In this document: one piece after another, positions 48,201 through 59,794 of the stretch
Layout of the letters: every line of letters begins with the position of its first letter
How positions within the stretch are numbered: position 1 is the first letter of the stretch
NCBI GenBank assembly: GCA_006937955.1
Contig: SSNP01000257.1
Location: 1-64,000 of the forward strand
DNA length: 64,000 nucleotides
Reading direction: 5' to 3'
Source of the DNA: Pachypanchax playfairii
Taxonomy: Eukaryota > Chordata > Actinopteri > Cyprinodontiformes > Aplocheilidae
The notes under the pieces: generated by a model
What the model was told of the DNA's origin: nothing
Databases searched by the model: none
The model's input: the letters and a program-made list of their open reading frames with translations, nothing else
Made by a program: the position numbers and the translations under genes

Positions 48201-49178
48201 ACGCTACAATAAACTCTTTTTAGGCTTTACCTTATTCTCTGCTTGTTTGCAATTTAGTTCAGTTGTTAAACATAATTTTAAAAACTTTATGATTAATTAA
48301 TAATACATGAAATACACTTAAATATAGACGTTTTTTTCATCTCCTGAGACCCAACATTCATTAAAGAGGACTTTGAATCTATGTACCGTAACTATAGGGT
48401 TTTTTGTTTGTTTTGTTAACATTTTTGAAGTCCTTGTAATTCTAAGTAGCAAGGGAGAATCAAAAACTGTCAGGAGTCTGGATTGAGCTTGCGTTTTGTG
48501 TTTATTTAATTTGACTTTTCATTTCTTTCAGTTTCTCCCAGTTCTCTCATTCTCCCTCTTGCGTGCAGGTTATCAGGTGGCAGGCATCTGCAATCAGGCT
48601 CTCCTACCAGCAGACACACCTGTGCTCACTCAACCTTAACCACAGCTACAGCTTAAGAAGCAGGGCTGAGCATTCATTCAATGCCAGACTGTTGTAACTA
48701 CTTGGTGATTTTTGGCCTCATGGGCTGCATAGCAGTTTTGTAAATAATAGTTGTTTTTTTTTTTTAAATTCATAGTCTGTTTACCTTTTTCCTTCCACTG
48801 TGTGAAGGTTTTTGGATTTTGCACTCTTGTCACAGATTATCACTGTTCTGCCTGTGTCTGCCAAATGCCATGACAAAGTTAAGAGTTTCAAGGCAATAAA
48901 ACTGTTTTATTCAAACAAAAGTACAACTGGGAAGAACAAAGTTGCAACAGCATGTGAATCTAAATCCAAGCAGGACTCAGAGACTCTAAGATTATCAAAT
49001 AAAATACACTTAATAAAAAGAAAATGCTGATGAGGCTCCTAAACTACTTACAAACAGAACCTGGTTATGAGACTAAACACAAGGAACGCAAAGGTCCACA
49101 AAACCATGACAGGAAGTAAGCAACTGATAATAAGCAGAAAGCAAAAAATGAATCGTACTTACATTGTTGGTTACCCAT
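36245..49178 (-). CDS. Interferon-induced protein 44-like GTPase, gene A (296 aa, multi-exon)
   Basis: Predicted cytosolic GTP-binding protein induced by interferon. Coding exons, 5' to 3', are 49163-49178, three 18-base microexons (47566-47583, 47352-47369, 47135-47152), 46788-46821, 39343-39544, 38770-38922, 38305-38473, 36500-36600 and 36245-36406. All have GT-AG borders and their lengths (891 bases) sum to an unbroken frame. The product starts MGNQQ, has a Ser/Pro-rich linker, then TPWREATWG. The G domain follows: P-loop GPIGAGKSS, DIMGLE (DxxG) and TKVD. It ends in FGDDFADKL. Genes of this family in fish are about this size, shorter than human IFI44. The 7.2-kb intron between 39544 and 46788 is filled by a LINE with a nested hAT. 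A 5' UTR exon ends at 49500. Confidence 0.85.
36407..36499 (-). other. Short last intron of gene A
   Basis: GT-AG intron on the minus strand between the TKVD exon and the terminal exon. Gene B has the equivalent at 53495-53591. Confidence 0.7.
37310..38275 (-). mobile_element. RTE-like (Rex3-type) LINE fragment in an intron of gene A
   Basis: The DNA pattern on the given strand (GTCTCCTCCTAGTGGGACAT, CCTAAACCACCTCAGCTGAC, then ATGGAGCTCCTCACCTTATC) is the complement of a very common fish RTE/Rex3 reverse-transcriptase 3' half. It is broken by stops. The copy is antisense relative to the plus strand, thus parallel to the host gene. The clade call is from memory of the repeat's appearance. Confidence 0.6.
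39640..45455 (+). mobile_element. R2/R4-like LINE with restriction-like endonuclease, split by a hAT
   Basis: The host LINE is 39640-40359 plus 43454-45455. The first part (39659-40369) encodes KEETDLKDKIMARMNTRSPR and KRYTKDNEARRINRLFATQP. The second part holds the RT core with LCTAWIDYKKAYDSMPHTWI, GIYQGDALSPLLF and HLLYMDDIKLYA. It continues to a CCHC knuckle (CRLCKESSETIQHITAGC) and a PD-(D/E)xK-type endonuclease (PDIVVVDKEQRKAAVVDVAI, then LKKYQGLREELEKTW). This C-terminal endonuclease marks the R2/R4(Dong)-type superfamily. It has stops, for example after ADIEDS at 44212-44214, and an A-rich 3' tail at 45448-45462. It is inactive and lies antisense in an intron of gene A. Confidence 0.85.
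40360..43453 (-). mobile_element. hAT transposon with multi-exon ZBED-type transposase
   Basis: Ends TAGAGGATGACA and TGTCATCCTCTA are inverted. The 8-bp duplication GAGCACAG lies at 40352-40359 and 43454-43461. Minus-strand exons are: BED zinc finger and N-part (43118 to about 42579, donor at GAG|GTATTT), 42488-42279 (VTDNGTNVVAAFKDN), 41969-41645, about 41536-41312, and about 40980-40699. The last holds the C-terminal dimerisation motif PATSTLSERSFSTAGRVIE. A single TGA interrupts the frame near 42832 between the BED finger and the core. Both ends carry GC-rich short repeats of the CCCGTCCC type. It is nearly intact and young, but has that stop. Confidence 0.85.
45456..46787. other. Intron sequence of gene A, no further element identified
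   Basis: The 73-codon minus-strand frame at 46021-46242 lacks known domains. The rest is AT-rich. Confidence 0.4.
47135..47583 (-). CDS. Array of three 18-base microexons, gene A
   Basis: Three exons of exactly 18 bases each (47566-47583, 47352-47369, 47135-47152) are flanked by TAG or CAG acceptors and identical GTAAGTAA donors. All are phase 1 on both sides, so each adds six residues and can be skipped without frameshift. In frame they give SNSPSP, PNSPSR and PPPRSP. The last two intervals are about 215 bp and the introns are similar, so the array arose by tandem duplication of exon plus intron. A fourth, degenerate unit lies near 47772-47795 and has lost its donor. Confidence 0.8.
48470..48860. 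mobile_element. Insertion of unknown class in the first introns of gene A
   Basis: Comparison with the colinear gene B intron near 59310-59340 shows extra sequence here. It starts TGTCAGGAGTCTGG and ends near CTCTTGTCACA. TG..CA ends suggest a solo LTR, but I see no clear target duplication. Confidence 0.4.
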
Positions 49179-49499
49179 TGATTTTGTATGGTCTTTATAT
49201 TATAAAAAACAAAGAAATGGTTTGAAAGTTAGAATTATGTTAAATATTTTTTCAATAATATAGTTGTTAATGATTGACCCAACCTTTAATCATTTTAATA
49301 AACAAAGAACAAATTTGTATCAGTGCTTTTTTTTTTGTTTGTTTTCCTCTGGTGCAACTAAATAAATGCAAATGCAACTAAAATAGGCAGAAACATATTT
49401 AACATACTGAAAAAGTATCTGCCTAATAGAAATCCAGCTATAAAAACCCACATGCATTTGTTTTCTGAAATAACATTTAAATAGTTAATAGAAACTAAC

Positions 49500-49620
49500 C
49501 TGTAGTGATGTGCAGCAGAAAAAGAATGTGACGTTGTGGTGTCCAGTGAGAACATGGGCATTATATTGTTTCATGTAGACTTTCACTTTTACTTTATGAG
49601 CCATGTGACTTACAATAAGG
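49500..49620 (-). promoter_or_regulatory. ISRE/TATA promoter and 5' UTR exon of IFI44-like gene A
   Basis: On the minus strand the AAAAGTGAAA ISRE-like site (49581-49590) is followed by ATATAATG and a leader. The leader ends CATCACTACAG with donor GTTAGT; the last exon base is 49500. The same layout is present at genes B and C. An acceptor at 49193-49194 starts the next exon, which carries the ATG. Confidence 0.7.
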
Positions 49621-50881
49621 CCCTCAGTTAACAGAATGAGCAGTTTTATCTGGATCATTCTGAACTTTAGCCTCTTTTGATATATGATCTACGGTAGTAC
49701 ACTGAATAAATCAGAGCAACTGAAATTTCAGTGAAAAAGCAATAGATGATGAAAAGTCAAGGCACAAATCAGGCAATAAATTAAACATCACAGGGATAAA
49801 CTATTTAATGATACTAAAGTATTATAGTAACTTGATAAGCAAATAGATTATACGTTTTAATTGGTTTTATATGCCTTTAGTGTCCCCCGGGGGGGGAATT
49901 ACATTGAACAGCTTGACTGTCACTCTCCTGGCAGCCACAGCCTTAAGGTCGGCGCACATTGTTCTGGTCAGCCAAGGTCACACAGGAGAATGAATACATA
50001 CATACATACATACATACATACATACGCACGAATCAGATCAACTTTATTTATCCCCTAGAGGCAATTAAAATTCAGTATACTGTATAAACTTCCGAAGACA
50101 TTTTATTATAAAATAATTTGTTAATTCGTACTGAGCAGGCATTTTCAGGGCAGCATGAATTTCTCCGAACACCACTTCCGGCTGGGACCCAATTTATTGA
50201 CGTTATTAAGTGTAATAAAGGGGGACCAGAGGCATCCAGGGTGTCTAATATGAAGCTCAACATGTTTTTCGGTGAGGGTTAGGGTTATATTGTGATGGCC
50301 TGCTAAAAGATCTTATTTTCAGGTTCATGCTGAGGCCTTGAGCATTAAACCAGTTGTTTAATGCACCTTCCTTTGTCCTGATAGGAGGTGAAGCTCGTTA
50401 AACTCACCGCCATTGTTCCTATTTGGATTCTTCTCCTCCTTCTGAGCGGTATGGTGATGTCAATTTTACAAGACAAGTGGTTGTACTCTACTACGTGTCT
50501 TCACACAAAATATAAAATAACTTTTTTTCCCCGTGTCGAAAATGATCGCTTTGTCGGCATCAAAACTTGTCTTTACAACTCAGGGACATCATATGTTTGA
50601 TCCATGATGCATTTCAAACTGGATCAGAAAATAACTTTTATCGCTCCATTGACTTCCATTCATTATTTTTTCGTCCAGGGGACCCATGGACCGGAAGTAG
50701 AAGGGCGTGACTGTGGCTCCCCATAGGCAACACCTGGGGTGAGTGTCATCTTGCCCTATATAAGCTCCTCCCCACTTTCAGTTCAGGGGAAGAGCTCCTC
50801 TTTCCCTGCTACACATTGGGTTTTGTGTTTGGCTGGGTGTGGAGGCCGTGCTCCCTCACCTTTTACTTTGCTTGGTTTGGT
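49621..50881. other. Intergenic spacer with (CATA)n microsatellite
   Basis: A (ACAT)n run lies at about 49996-50025, next to a LINE-tail-like AACTTTATTTATCCCCTAGAGG. At 50640-50870 there is a repeat-like sequence (GACCCATGGACCGGAAGTAG and CCCTATATAAGCTCCTCCCC). A 70-codon frame at 50388-50600 with a hydrophobic start has no known homology. No gene is called. Confidence 0.5.
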
Positions 50882-52206
50882 CAGTGTTGCCAACTCTTTC
50901 TGACAGAAGTTGAAGTTCCCCCAAGATGTTGCCAGATCACATCACAAACTAATTTCCATATCAATTACATCATCACGTTATCATGATGATGTCATTAGTC
51001 TTGTAGCATAAAACAAATAAAACCAGCGTGCTTAAAATAAAGTCAAAATAAAAACTCCATAGAACACAAAAGAGCAGCCTTTAAAAGATCAAGGGAAGAT
51101 TGCAAAAAAAAAAAAAAAAAGGGAGGAATATTTTTATTTTGTCTGAAGTTTACGATTGAGAGAATGGAACTCTTAAATAGGAACATTTTTAAATTGATTG
51201 AAATGTTTGTATGATTGAATTAAAATTACTTGTAGTTCTCAAGTGCCTTGAGAGGACATCTGTTGTGATTCAATGGTATATATTGACCTAACATGGGCGG
51301 CCGTGGCTCTGGCCGTTGTGTCCTTGGGCAAGACACTTAACCCACTTTGCCTGTTTGGTGGTGGCGGCTTGGAGGGTCCGGCGGCGCCAGTGCCTGGCAG
51401 CCTCGCCTCTCAGTGTGTATCCCAGGACAGCTGTAGCTCAAACATGTGTGTAGTTCATCACCAAACGTGTGTGTGTGTGAATGGGTGAATGACAAAAAAA
51501 ACCAAACTGTAGTGTGAAGCGCTTTGGGGGTCATAGGACCTGAGTAAAGGGCTGTACAAGTATAAAAAATATATTTTATTTTTGTTTCTTTTAGTACTTT
51601 TGTGTAAAAATAAGCAGGCCGTATTTACTATTCAGAATTCAATAAAGGTTACATGCCAACTGCCATTGACCTGAGATGTTTGTCTCAGTATTCTGTTTTT
51701 GGTAAAAGTTTTAAATGTGCTACATTATTGAACTCATCATAGAGTTCCAATGTTCCTTGAATGCACTCACCATCAAGGTTCAACAACAAAAACAGCTTTT
51801 ACATCAGCGTTGCGCATGGCCTGCTTTGCATGGTGGCACTTCCAAATATTCTCCCTGTTAAAGTTTGAGCGTCCTGAAGTCACATGTGATCAATGTGCTG
51901 CTGTGATTGGTTGAGGGAATCAGTTGCTTGATGTGGTTGGCTGCCAGTGCCTGTAAGACATGGCCCACTTTCCTCTGCTGCTGCACGAGTCTTGTTGCTG
52001 CTGCAATGCTGCCTGCCTGCTGCTGGCGGACGGCGGCATCTCTAATCTGCAGGTATAAAGTTGGCAACAGAGTTCTAGTGAAAGTAGCTGAGGGAGGTCA
52101 GAAATATCGCCATATTTGTCGCTAGGCGCTTTCTGAAAAAGAGGTTGTTAAGGAGGTCTAAAAAGTTGTTAGAAATGGGGACAAAGTCGCTAAGTTGGCA
52201 ACACTG
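50882..52206. mobile_element. Non-autonomous hAT element with 8-bp TSD
   Basis: Inverted ends CAGTGTTGCCAACT are flanked by GGTTTGGT at 50874-50881 and 52207-52214. There is no transposase. Inside, 51285-51565 is a separate SINE-like dispersed repeat (TTGGGCAAGACACTTAACCC to GTGAAGCGCTTTGGGGGTCA). Confidence 0.85.
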
Positions 52207-53332
52207 GGTTTGGTTAATCTTTTGCTTATTTTAAGTTTCTCGCCCTCATTTTTCTTCATGGCTTTGAGCCAGGTCATGACAGTATCCACTTAGGCAAGTT
52301 TCAAAACAATAACTTAAAGTTTTAAGAAAATAAAACCATATTAATTTAGTTTAATTTTTAACAGTTCAGAAAGAGCACGTGCACGGCACACTGAGAAATC
52401 TGCACATCACGGAGTATTAATGCCTCGCAGGGGACATGGTGAGAAAACAATCACCCGTTCAAACTGCTTCAGAATGGACTGGGCTGGTGAGTTAGTGCCT
52501 CGTTTGCTACGCTGCATATTATTTTTTTCTTATTTGCGTATTTGACCGGCCACAAATAATACTATAAATATAACCAACATTTTTCTTTGTGCTAGCTACG
52601 ATATGGATGTTCGTGATCCTTCCTATCGATCAGACTAATGATGGATTTTTGAAAAACAGGTCAGACCACGCTCAGCTTTCAAGTTTTATTGATTGAATAA
52701 ACATGCGATTTTTAACACCTGTAATACACTGCAGTGCAAACTGTAATGAACTGCTAAATGGATAAATACTTATATATGAATATTTAATAACATGTCTCTA
52801 GCAGTCTTCAAACCACACTCAAGTTTATTGTTATTGTCCCCACCACTTAAAAATACCCTTGAAATCTGTTGTGGGAACAGGTGTTTTCTAACAAGGAGTA
52901 ACAGCAATGAACTCCATAAAAAACATAAGACAAACAAAGACAGACCCCATAATTATAAACTACATAACTATAAAATATTTCCATTTTAACTTCAAACTCA
53001 GCCAACGGATTTCAAATGAACTCACACCTGTGGATCTCTGACATGAAATTAACAATATAGAAATGTTTTTGTTTTTATAAATATATTCAACATATTAACT
53101 GATGAAAATCATTTTCATGCAGGATGTTATTGCAGCTTTCATGTGTAACAGCAAAAAGTAGATTTCAAATGAACTTACACCTGTACTGTAGATGTCTGAC
53201 ATGAAAGTAATCCACATTTCATTGTTTTTTTTTAAATATATAAATGTATATTAAATATATTAACTGATGAAAATCATTTTCATGCAGGATGTTATTGCAG
53301 CTGTCATGTGTAACAGCAATGAGACTGTAGCT
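52207..53332. other. Intergenic DNA 3' of gene B
   Basis: No gene. 53108-53152 is a partial duplicate of the terminal exon region of gene B (GCAGGATGTTATTGCAGCTT). Confidence 0.5.
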
Positions 53333-56300
53333 TTACAGCTTGTCAGCGAAGTCATCTCCAAAATCAATCATCAGTCTCAGTGCACTCAGGATCAACGCTT
53401 GAACATCTGGATCTGGATCGATTTCATGACTGTAGTTCTTCACAGGGAGAATGCAGTTCATCGGAATCCCCAGACTTGAACTTAGGTCACCCATCTATAG
53501 TTCAGAGAAACAGGATTTTACAATCAGGCTAAAATGTATCTAAAATTTTTGTTTTTTCTTTTTATTTCTGCAAACATCACCTAAAACTCACTTTTTTCTT
53601 TACATGTTTACTCTTGTAGACATTCTTCAGGCTTTTTTCAGTTTCACCACAGGCTTCATCAACTTTGGTGAGAATGGCCATTTGAGGAATGCCTGCAGAT
53701 ATAGATGTGCAAATTTAGATAAAGATATATTTAAATAAAGTTTGAATCCCTTTTAAATCAGTTACAAATTTTAATCTAAATGTTGACTAAAGTGCACAAC
53801 TAGGAATGCCTGTCAGAAAAGATCGTAGAATGGGTGGTTATTTCACATGGATTTCATGAAAATCAATGATTTGTTAAACATTTATCTTATTTACAATCTG
53901 TTCTCACCCAGGTCACTGGCTGCTTCTCTGATGTCCTTCATTTTCTCTAAAACTGAGGATGTCATTTTTGCTGCATTAGCAGAATAGAGACAAACAAGTA
54001 CATGAACTCTGTCGTCTGGTGTTGGAGATAAGTTGTAGCCAGGATCTTCTTCAGACAGCGGTGATGCAGGATTGAACTGGAAATTTTAAATAAATAATCA
54101 TACATCCAATCATCATCATCAGCTTTGTGCTTTATCATTCAGTTTATTCTTCTGTAGCTACAACTATTGAAGTAATCGTAATGGAAAATAATATTTATGT
54201 ATTATATAATTATATTCCAATTCACAATTAGAATCCATACTATCATTGTATCAAAGGGCAATTTTCCATTGTAAAAGAACAAAAACAAAAAACATAATCA
54301 CACAAACAGAATTTAAGATATTTACAAGTACACAGAAAAAAAAATAAAATATTCTGTTAGTCATATGCAGTCAGCTTGATATAACTGTTATATAATCAGT
54401 TCATTAAAACTGGTATATCTAATTGATTAACCTTTTTAAAATGGCTTCAAAAAACTTAATTTCACAAAGACACAATGTTTAGCTGTTGTACCTTGTAACC
54501 CTCTTTCACGTGTCCTTTCAAGGCCAGTTTGATGTCCTTTGCAGAGACTCCTCTGTTCGTCCCATCTTCCAGACCCATGATGTCATTGAACACAAAGGGA
54601 TAATAGTTTCCTCTTCCTCCTTTCTGGATTTTATGGGTTTCATACTGAGACAGAATTTTGAACAATGAATATGTTAGGAATGAGAAGGAATGATGCATGC
54701 TGCAGTAATCTCTGAAAAGTGGGAGTGTGTGTTGTTTAAAATAAGAAAACAAAGTTTGTGTTGACTGATACTTTTGACAGTCATTATTATTTTCAACTGT
54801 AAATTTGGCACATTCAGTTTTGGTCATTTACTCATTTACAACATGTTTTATGGGTATCTTTGAATTTAAAGTATGATAGCCAAAAACGCAACATTCATAG
54901 TATACTACTGTAAAAACTTTAAAAATGTTTTGAACCTGAAAAACAATCAGTGTTTTACTACCTTTTTGGTGAAACTTGTGCCAGCTGTAATGGCACTGAC
55001 CAAAGCTGGTGTTGTCATTCTTCCTCGTAAGACTGTGTTGACAGAGTTGATGAAGCTGGACTTTCCAGCACCTATTGGTCCATAAAGCAGCACTCGGATG
55101 TGTTTGATTTCATCATTTTGAGGCTGAAAATCCTTCACATACTGCAGATCTACATCCCCTTTTCTGTTAAAATATATAACATACAAAAAAAGAGTATGGT
55201 TTAAAACAATTTTATTTAATACTACAGCATGATCAATGGCAAAAAGTAAACTTAGTCTTATTCAACTTTAGATTTTTACATGTACCAGTATAAATCGAAT
55301 CTGGTCTTTACCAGGATCTAAAAATCTTCCAAACCAAATCCCACGTGTACAGTGATACATGACTGATTAAACAATACTGTTAATTATTAAAATTATACCA
55401 AAAGGGAAAAGCTGGCTGTATAAAGTTTGCCCCATTATTCAGCGTCTTGTAAAACCAGCTCTCTTAAGGTTCAATGAGATTTCCCTCCAGATTAAGGTCT
55501 GGACTTTGACTGGACCATCTTGGCACTTTTTTGGCCTTTGTGTTGTAGGTTTGTTGCTGTGTTTGAGATTATTGTCATGTTGCATGACCCATTTTGGTCC
55601 AAGCTTCAGCTGTCAGCCAGATGGCCTCACAATTTCACAAAGAGCAGCATCAGATCAAGTGACATGAAGAGTCTCTTGAGTTGATTGTCTAAAGGAGGAT
55701 GAAGAACATGATGGAAAACCCTCATCATCCTAACTCAACAACAGAGTGTCTTCAGTCAGAAGATTCTTCAGATCCGCTGCAGCACAGACCTCTACAGGAG
55801 ATCCTTCCTGTCCACAGCTAGAACCCTCTACAATGGCTCCCTGAAGAAGAACTGAGCTACAACAACATTTAATTTCCTTTCGTGGATTAATAAAGTATTT
55901 TTGATTTGACTGGATCTTGTTAAATAATTAAAGAACTGGTGGGACTATTTCTATTTTTTTAACACTTGAGGTTGGATATCTAAAATTTTAGAACCTGGTA
56001 ATGATCAGATGATTTTTATTATGTTCCGTTTGTATTTCATTTTTCACTTGACTGTGCATGTTCTCTAGATCACAGCTTACAATTCTGTTTCAGTTTAAAG
56101 CAGTACTGAATAACCCCTCCGCAGCCGTGTCTCAGACAGCTGTTAATGGAACTGGTGTTCTGCAGAAATATGCTTCCTGTTGATATGCTACACACGTGGC
56201 GTTCCACAGTCTTGACTTCAATAAACAGATTTATTTGTTTATTTTTCTATATTTTTCCATAAATACATTTTTACAGCTTCAAAACTGTAGTTTAAAGTTG

Positions 56301-59300
56301 TAAAAGTTATTTTGTACTGCTTTAAATCATTTCAACAGTGAGATACAACATTTTAAGTAAAAAGAAAAGAAAATACTTGAAACACGCCAACTAGTTAAAT
56401 ATACTGAAAATGTGCAAGAAAAGGCAAAATTACTCACTCCCAGGGTGGGTTTCTCCATGGACTGTGAAGAACTGAATGGAATTTATAACATGTTTTTAAA
56501 AAAAAGTAGACATAATTAGTGATGTAAAATTATACTACATTAAAAAAACAAGTCAGTGTTTTATATAAAAATGCATTATTTGATGAAGAGAAAATTAAAC
56601 TTTGTGTACAAGCAAAAACTATATTCAAATTAGAATGATGTATTATAAAACTCAGTAATATCTTGCAAGTAAACTGAAATTGCAGTTAAAAATGCCTCCA
56701 GTAACCAGAAAAAGGGTACAAGGGTGTTAATATATGATGATTTAGATTTTATTATAATAGTTTTACTTACGTGGAGAGGGTGGAGGAGCTAAACACAACA
56801 GAACAGATTAACACTGAACTTTACAAACAAGTCATGACATAATAAACAGAATCTTTAACTAAAGAGCTTGTATTTACATTGAATTTGTTATACAGACACA
56901 ATCAAAAACACAATAAACAACACATCAGTATGGGGGACTGTGGGTGAGTATAAATACATGAAATAAAATGTTATTACTTACGTGGGGAGAGTGAATGTGC
57001 TAAACACAGTAAAATAGATGTATTAGTTAAAGAAAACATTAGTGAAAATTCCACTGTGAACTTTATACAGAGGGCATGACATTATAAATGAAATTTAGCA
57101 CATTAAATGTATTTACATAAATTGGTTATGTCGAGAGTTCTATTGTGAAAAACATCATCAAAAACATAATAACCACATCAGCTTGGAGGTGGATGGGGGG
57201 GCATAAATACATGAATGTTATATTATCACTTGGGGAGTGTAGAAATGCTAAAACAATTAAACAGAAATAATATTTGTGTTAAAAACATTTTTTCAAAAAT
57301 TATTAATACAATTTTACAATGAAATTATGTTTTCAGAGCTTTAATTTCTTAAACTGATATTTGAGTTACATTGTCGTCTGTGTTGATGGTTAGTCTATAA
57401 TTGCCATGGTTACAGAATATCAGGATTTCTCATATTTTTGGGGGATTCCTAGGTCTACTAGGTCTACTTTGTCTCCCTCTAGTGGTTACTCATGTTACCT
57501 TGAATTTTCCTTGTGTGAGTGTGTGTTAGTTAGTCCAGTCATACTTTCTGATTTCCTATTCTAACCTTCTCTTCTTCTAAACCTGTTAATTTACTGCACT
57601 TTTGTCATGATCCTTGTCGGCTCCTGTCATTTTTTTTCCACCTCTCTTGTTATGTCCTATTTTTGACTCCTGTGCTCAATCCTGCTACGTCTCATCACCA
57701 ATCTAATCTGCTTCACCTGCCTCCTGCACCTGTTCTCACCTAGTTCCACCAGTTCAGTAACAAACTCTGCCTAATGCAATAACTTTCCAACACCTCCAGA
57801 GTAGTTTGTCATGGGATTCTTGTCTGAGTGTTTTGACCTTCGCCTGTTTTCTGATCTTTATGTCTGCTAGGTCCCTGTTTGTTACCACCACATTCCTGGA
57901 TTAGCAGCTATTGCTTGTTTCCTGACCACCATCTCTGCCTGTTCCTCCACACTTCTAGATTTTTGGATTATTATTATTATTCTGACCCAAGCTCTGCTCT
58001 CTACTAACTACAGGTCTGTCTATCACTTTCTGAAAATTGTAAGTAACTGTTTCTGCCTCTCCCTTTCAGAGGTTCCTGATCACATTGTTCCTTACGGACT
58101 TTGGATTTTGGTTTATGTTTTTTTTTTCTCATGATAATTTCTGAAGTTATCTGTTGGACTGTTTTTCTTCTGCCATCTTTCTTTTCTGTGTACACTACAA
58201 TAAACTCCCTTTGGATGTGCCTTATTCTCTCCCTGTTTGCGTTCAAGTTCAGTTATAAACCAGACATTTTACAACTTTATGACAAGAATTTAATATCCCA
58301 TTAAATACAAAACTTTATGCAGAAGTCATTTCACCTCCTGAGACCCAATATTCATTAAGGAGGACTTTGGATATCTGAATCATAATTTCTTATCCTGTTC
58401 AGTGGCATGCACTTATTTTATGTTTAATAAATACTTGATTGTGCTTTTTTTTTTTTTTGTAAACTACAAATTTTGGAAAAAAAAATTATGTATATATTTT
58501 TTAAAGGGACTTAAGGCAAGATTTGTGAAAAACTACACATGCATTTCCAGTTTATTCAATGCTAATGGGTCATGAAGCATTAAAAACCCAAAATAACGAG
58601 GCCATCCGCATATATGTCTGTTGCCTTGGAAACGATGTGTGCTACATAATGCGCTGCAGTTCGACGTCCGAATTTCCCGCGCAGTTGTAGTGATGTGACG
58701 TAAATTGACGCTGCATGCGCGTTGCCGACAGCTCTTGAACAGGAAGTACATGGACGCCGTGGACTTGGATTCAAACACTGAAGGTATACTTATGGATGTT
58801 TCTGCAGCCAGCAAACGACCTGCATCCACTCTCACCCCCCAAAAAAGTGGCACCACGAAGAAAAAAAAGACTTTATCAGCGGCATCTCGTGAGTCTAAAA
58901 AAAAACATGACCGAAGCCGGGCAGGCACCCGCATAAATATTGGATATGTGTTCGGTTCATGGAGGGAACTTCAGCTGCATTTGGGAGTGAAAACGGATGC
59001 TGACATGGTTCATTTCCTTGTGACCAGGTGAGAAAACATTATAGGTCGTGTTTAGAGCCTGATACAGTATGAAAATGATGAGATCAAATCAATAACAGGG
59101 TGGAGAGACCTGACGTGAAGTATGTTAGCCTCCCCGGTGCAGTGCTGTGAAGACGAACAGTCTGTAAAGTGTCTGTGCGCGCTCCCGTGCCGGCTTGGCT
59201 GGTGGCTGCAGTTAGCCACAGCGCCTGTCGCGGCAGCACTGAGTCAGATTTTGTAAAGCTGCCTTAAGTCCCTTTAAGTATTTAAGGTCCTTGGAATTCT

Positions 59301-59502
59301 AAATAGCAGAGGGAAAATTAAAAAACATATGCCATGCCAAGCTTGGATTTCAGGGAAATGAACTAATCTGTTCAAATTCAAATGAACAAAGTAGAATAAC
59401 AGTCTCAATTTAACTCATTGCAAGCAGAACACAGTGACTCAAAGATTCTAAAAGATCACAGACAGCAAATAATTCATCTTACTTACATTGATCGCCACCC
59501 AT
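53333..59502 (-). CDS. Interferon-induced protein 44-like GTPase, gene B (296 aa, multi-exon)
   Basis: Same architecture as gene A. Coding exons, 5' to 3', are 59487-59502, microexons 57230-57247, 56982-56999 and 56771-56788, then 56438-56471, 54962-55163, 54492-54644, 53908-54076, 53592-53692 and 53333-53494. Lengths sum to 891 bases in one frame. The product starts MGGDQ, has linker SFLHSPTHSLSPPPPPSP, then HSPWRNPPWE, P-loop GPIGAGKSS, DIMGLE, TKVD, and ends FGDDFADKL. The first microexon has a weaker donor (GTGATA). The G domain is very similar to gene A, while the linker is diverged. An ISRE-TATA promoter lies upstream at about 59850-59890. It is probably intact and functional. Confidence 0.87.
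55480..55910. mobile_element. Tc1-like remnant and Rex1-like LINE 3' end in an intron of gene B
   Basis: The minus strand near 55500 reads WSSQSPDLN, a trace of a Tc1 transposase catalytic region. 55665-55910 (plus) is another Rex1-like 3' end, related to 22040-22480, with a single copy of the 36-bp segment and the GGATTAATAAAGTATTTTTG tail. Confidence 0.6.
56771..57247 (-). CDS. Array of three 18-base microexons, gene B
   Basis: Exons 57230-57247, 56982-56999 and 56771-56788 are 18 bases each and phase 1. In frame they yield SFLHSP, THSLSP and PPPPSP. Two have GTAAGTAA donors and the most 5' has GTGATA. They are orthologous in layout to the gene A array, and the unit length is again about 210-250 bp. 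Confidence 0.78.
58505..59273 (+). mobile_element. TTAA-flanked element 3 with truncated transposon ORF
   Basis: Inverted ends AGGGACTTAAGGCA are flanked by TTAA at 58501-58504 and 59274-59277. Gene A lacks it at the matching intron position (about 48420). The plus-strand frame 58705-59031 (from MDAVDLDSNTEG to RINIGYVFGSWRELQLHLG and KTDADMVHFLV) resembles the N-terminal part of a transposon-encoded protein that also occurs, diverged, in element 5. Confidence 0.75.
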
Positions 59503-59794
59503 TGCCTTTTATATCGTCTTGATATCATAAAAAACAAAGAAAGCATCAGAAAATCAATGATTTTTAATCAATAGTGTTCTTTTTTCTGATGTATTCATAT
59601 TTTATGCTCGACCCGACATTTAATCCTTTTGATGCACTAAACAAATAAATAAATAAATAAATAAATGATCTAAAGCAAGCAAAAACATAAAAGGAAATAA
59701 ACATATGCCTGATCAATACCCTGATATAAAACCTGTTTTTCAAAAAACTGCATTTACTTTCTAAAAATACATTTAAAAAGTTATAGAAACCAAC

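Noticed and set aside
50388..50600. Small secreted or membrane protein with a hydrophobic N-terminus
   Set aside because: No homologue recognised, and the sequence around it looks like dispersed repeat DNA. The hydrophobic run alone is not enough.
51285..51565. tRNA gene or tRNA-derived SINE head
   Set aside because: I see no convincing A and B boxes with a foldable cloverleaf, so it is left as a SINE-like dispersed repeat.
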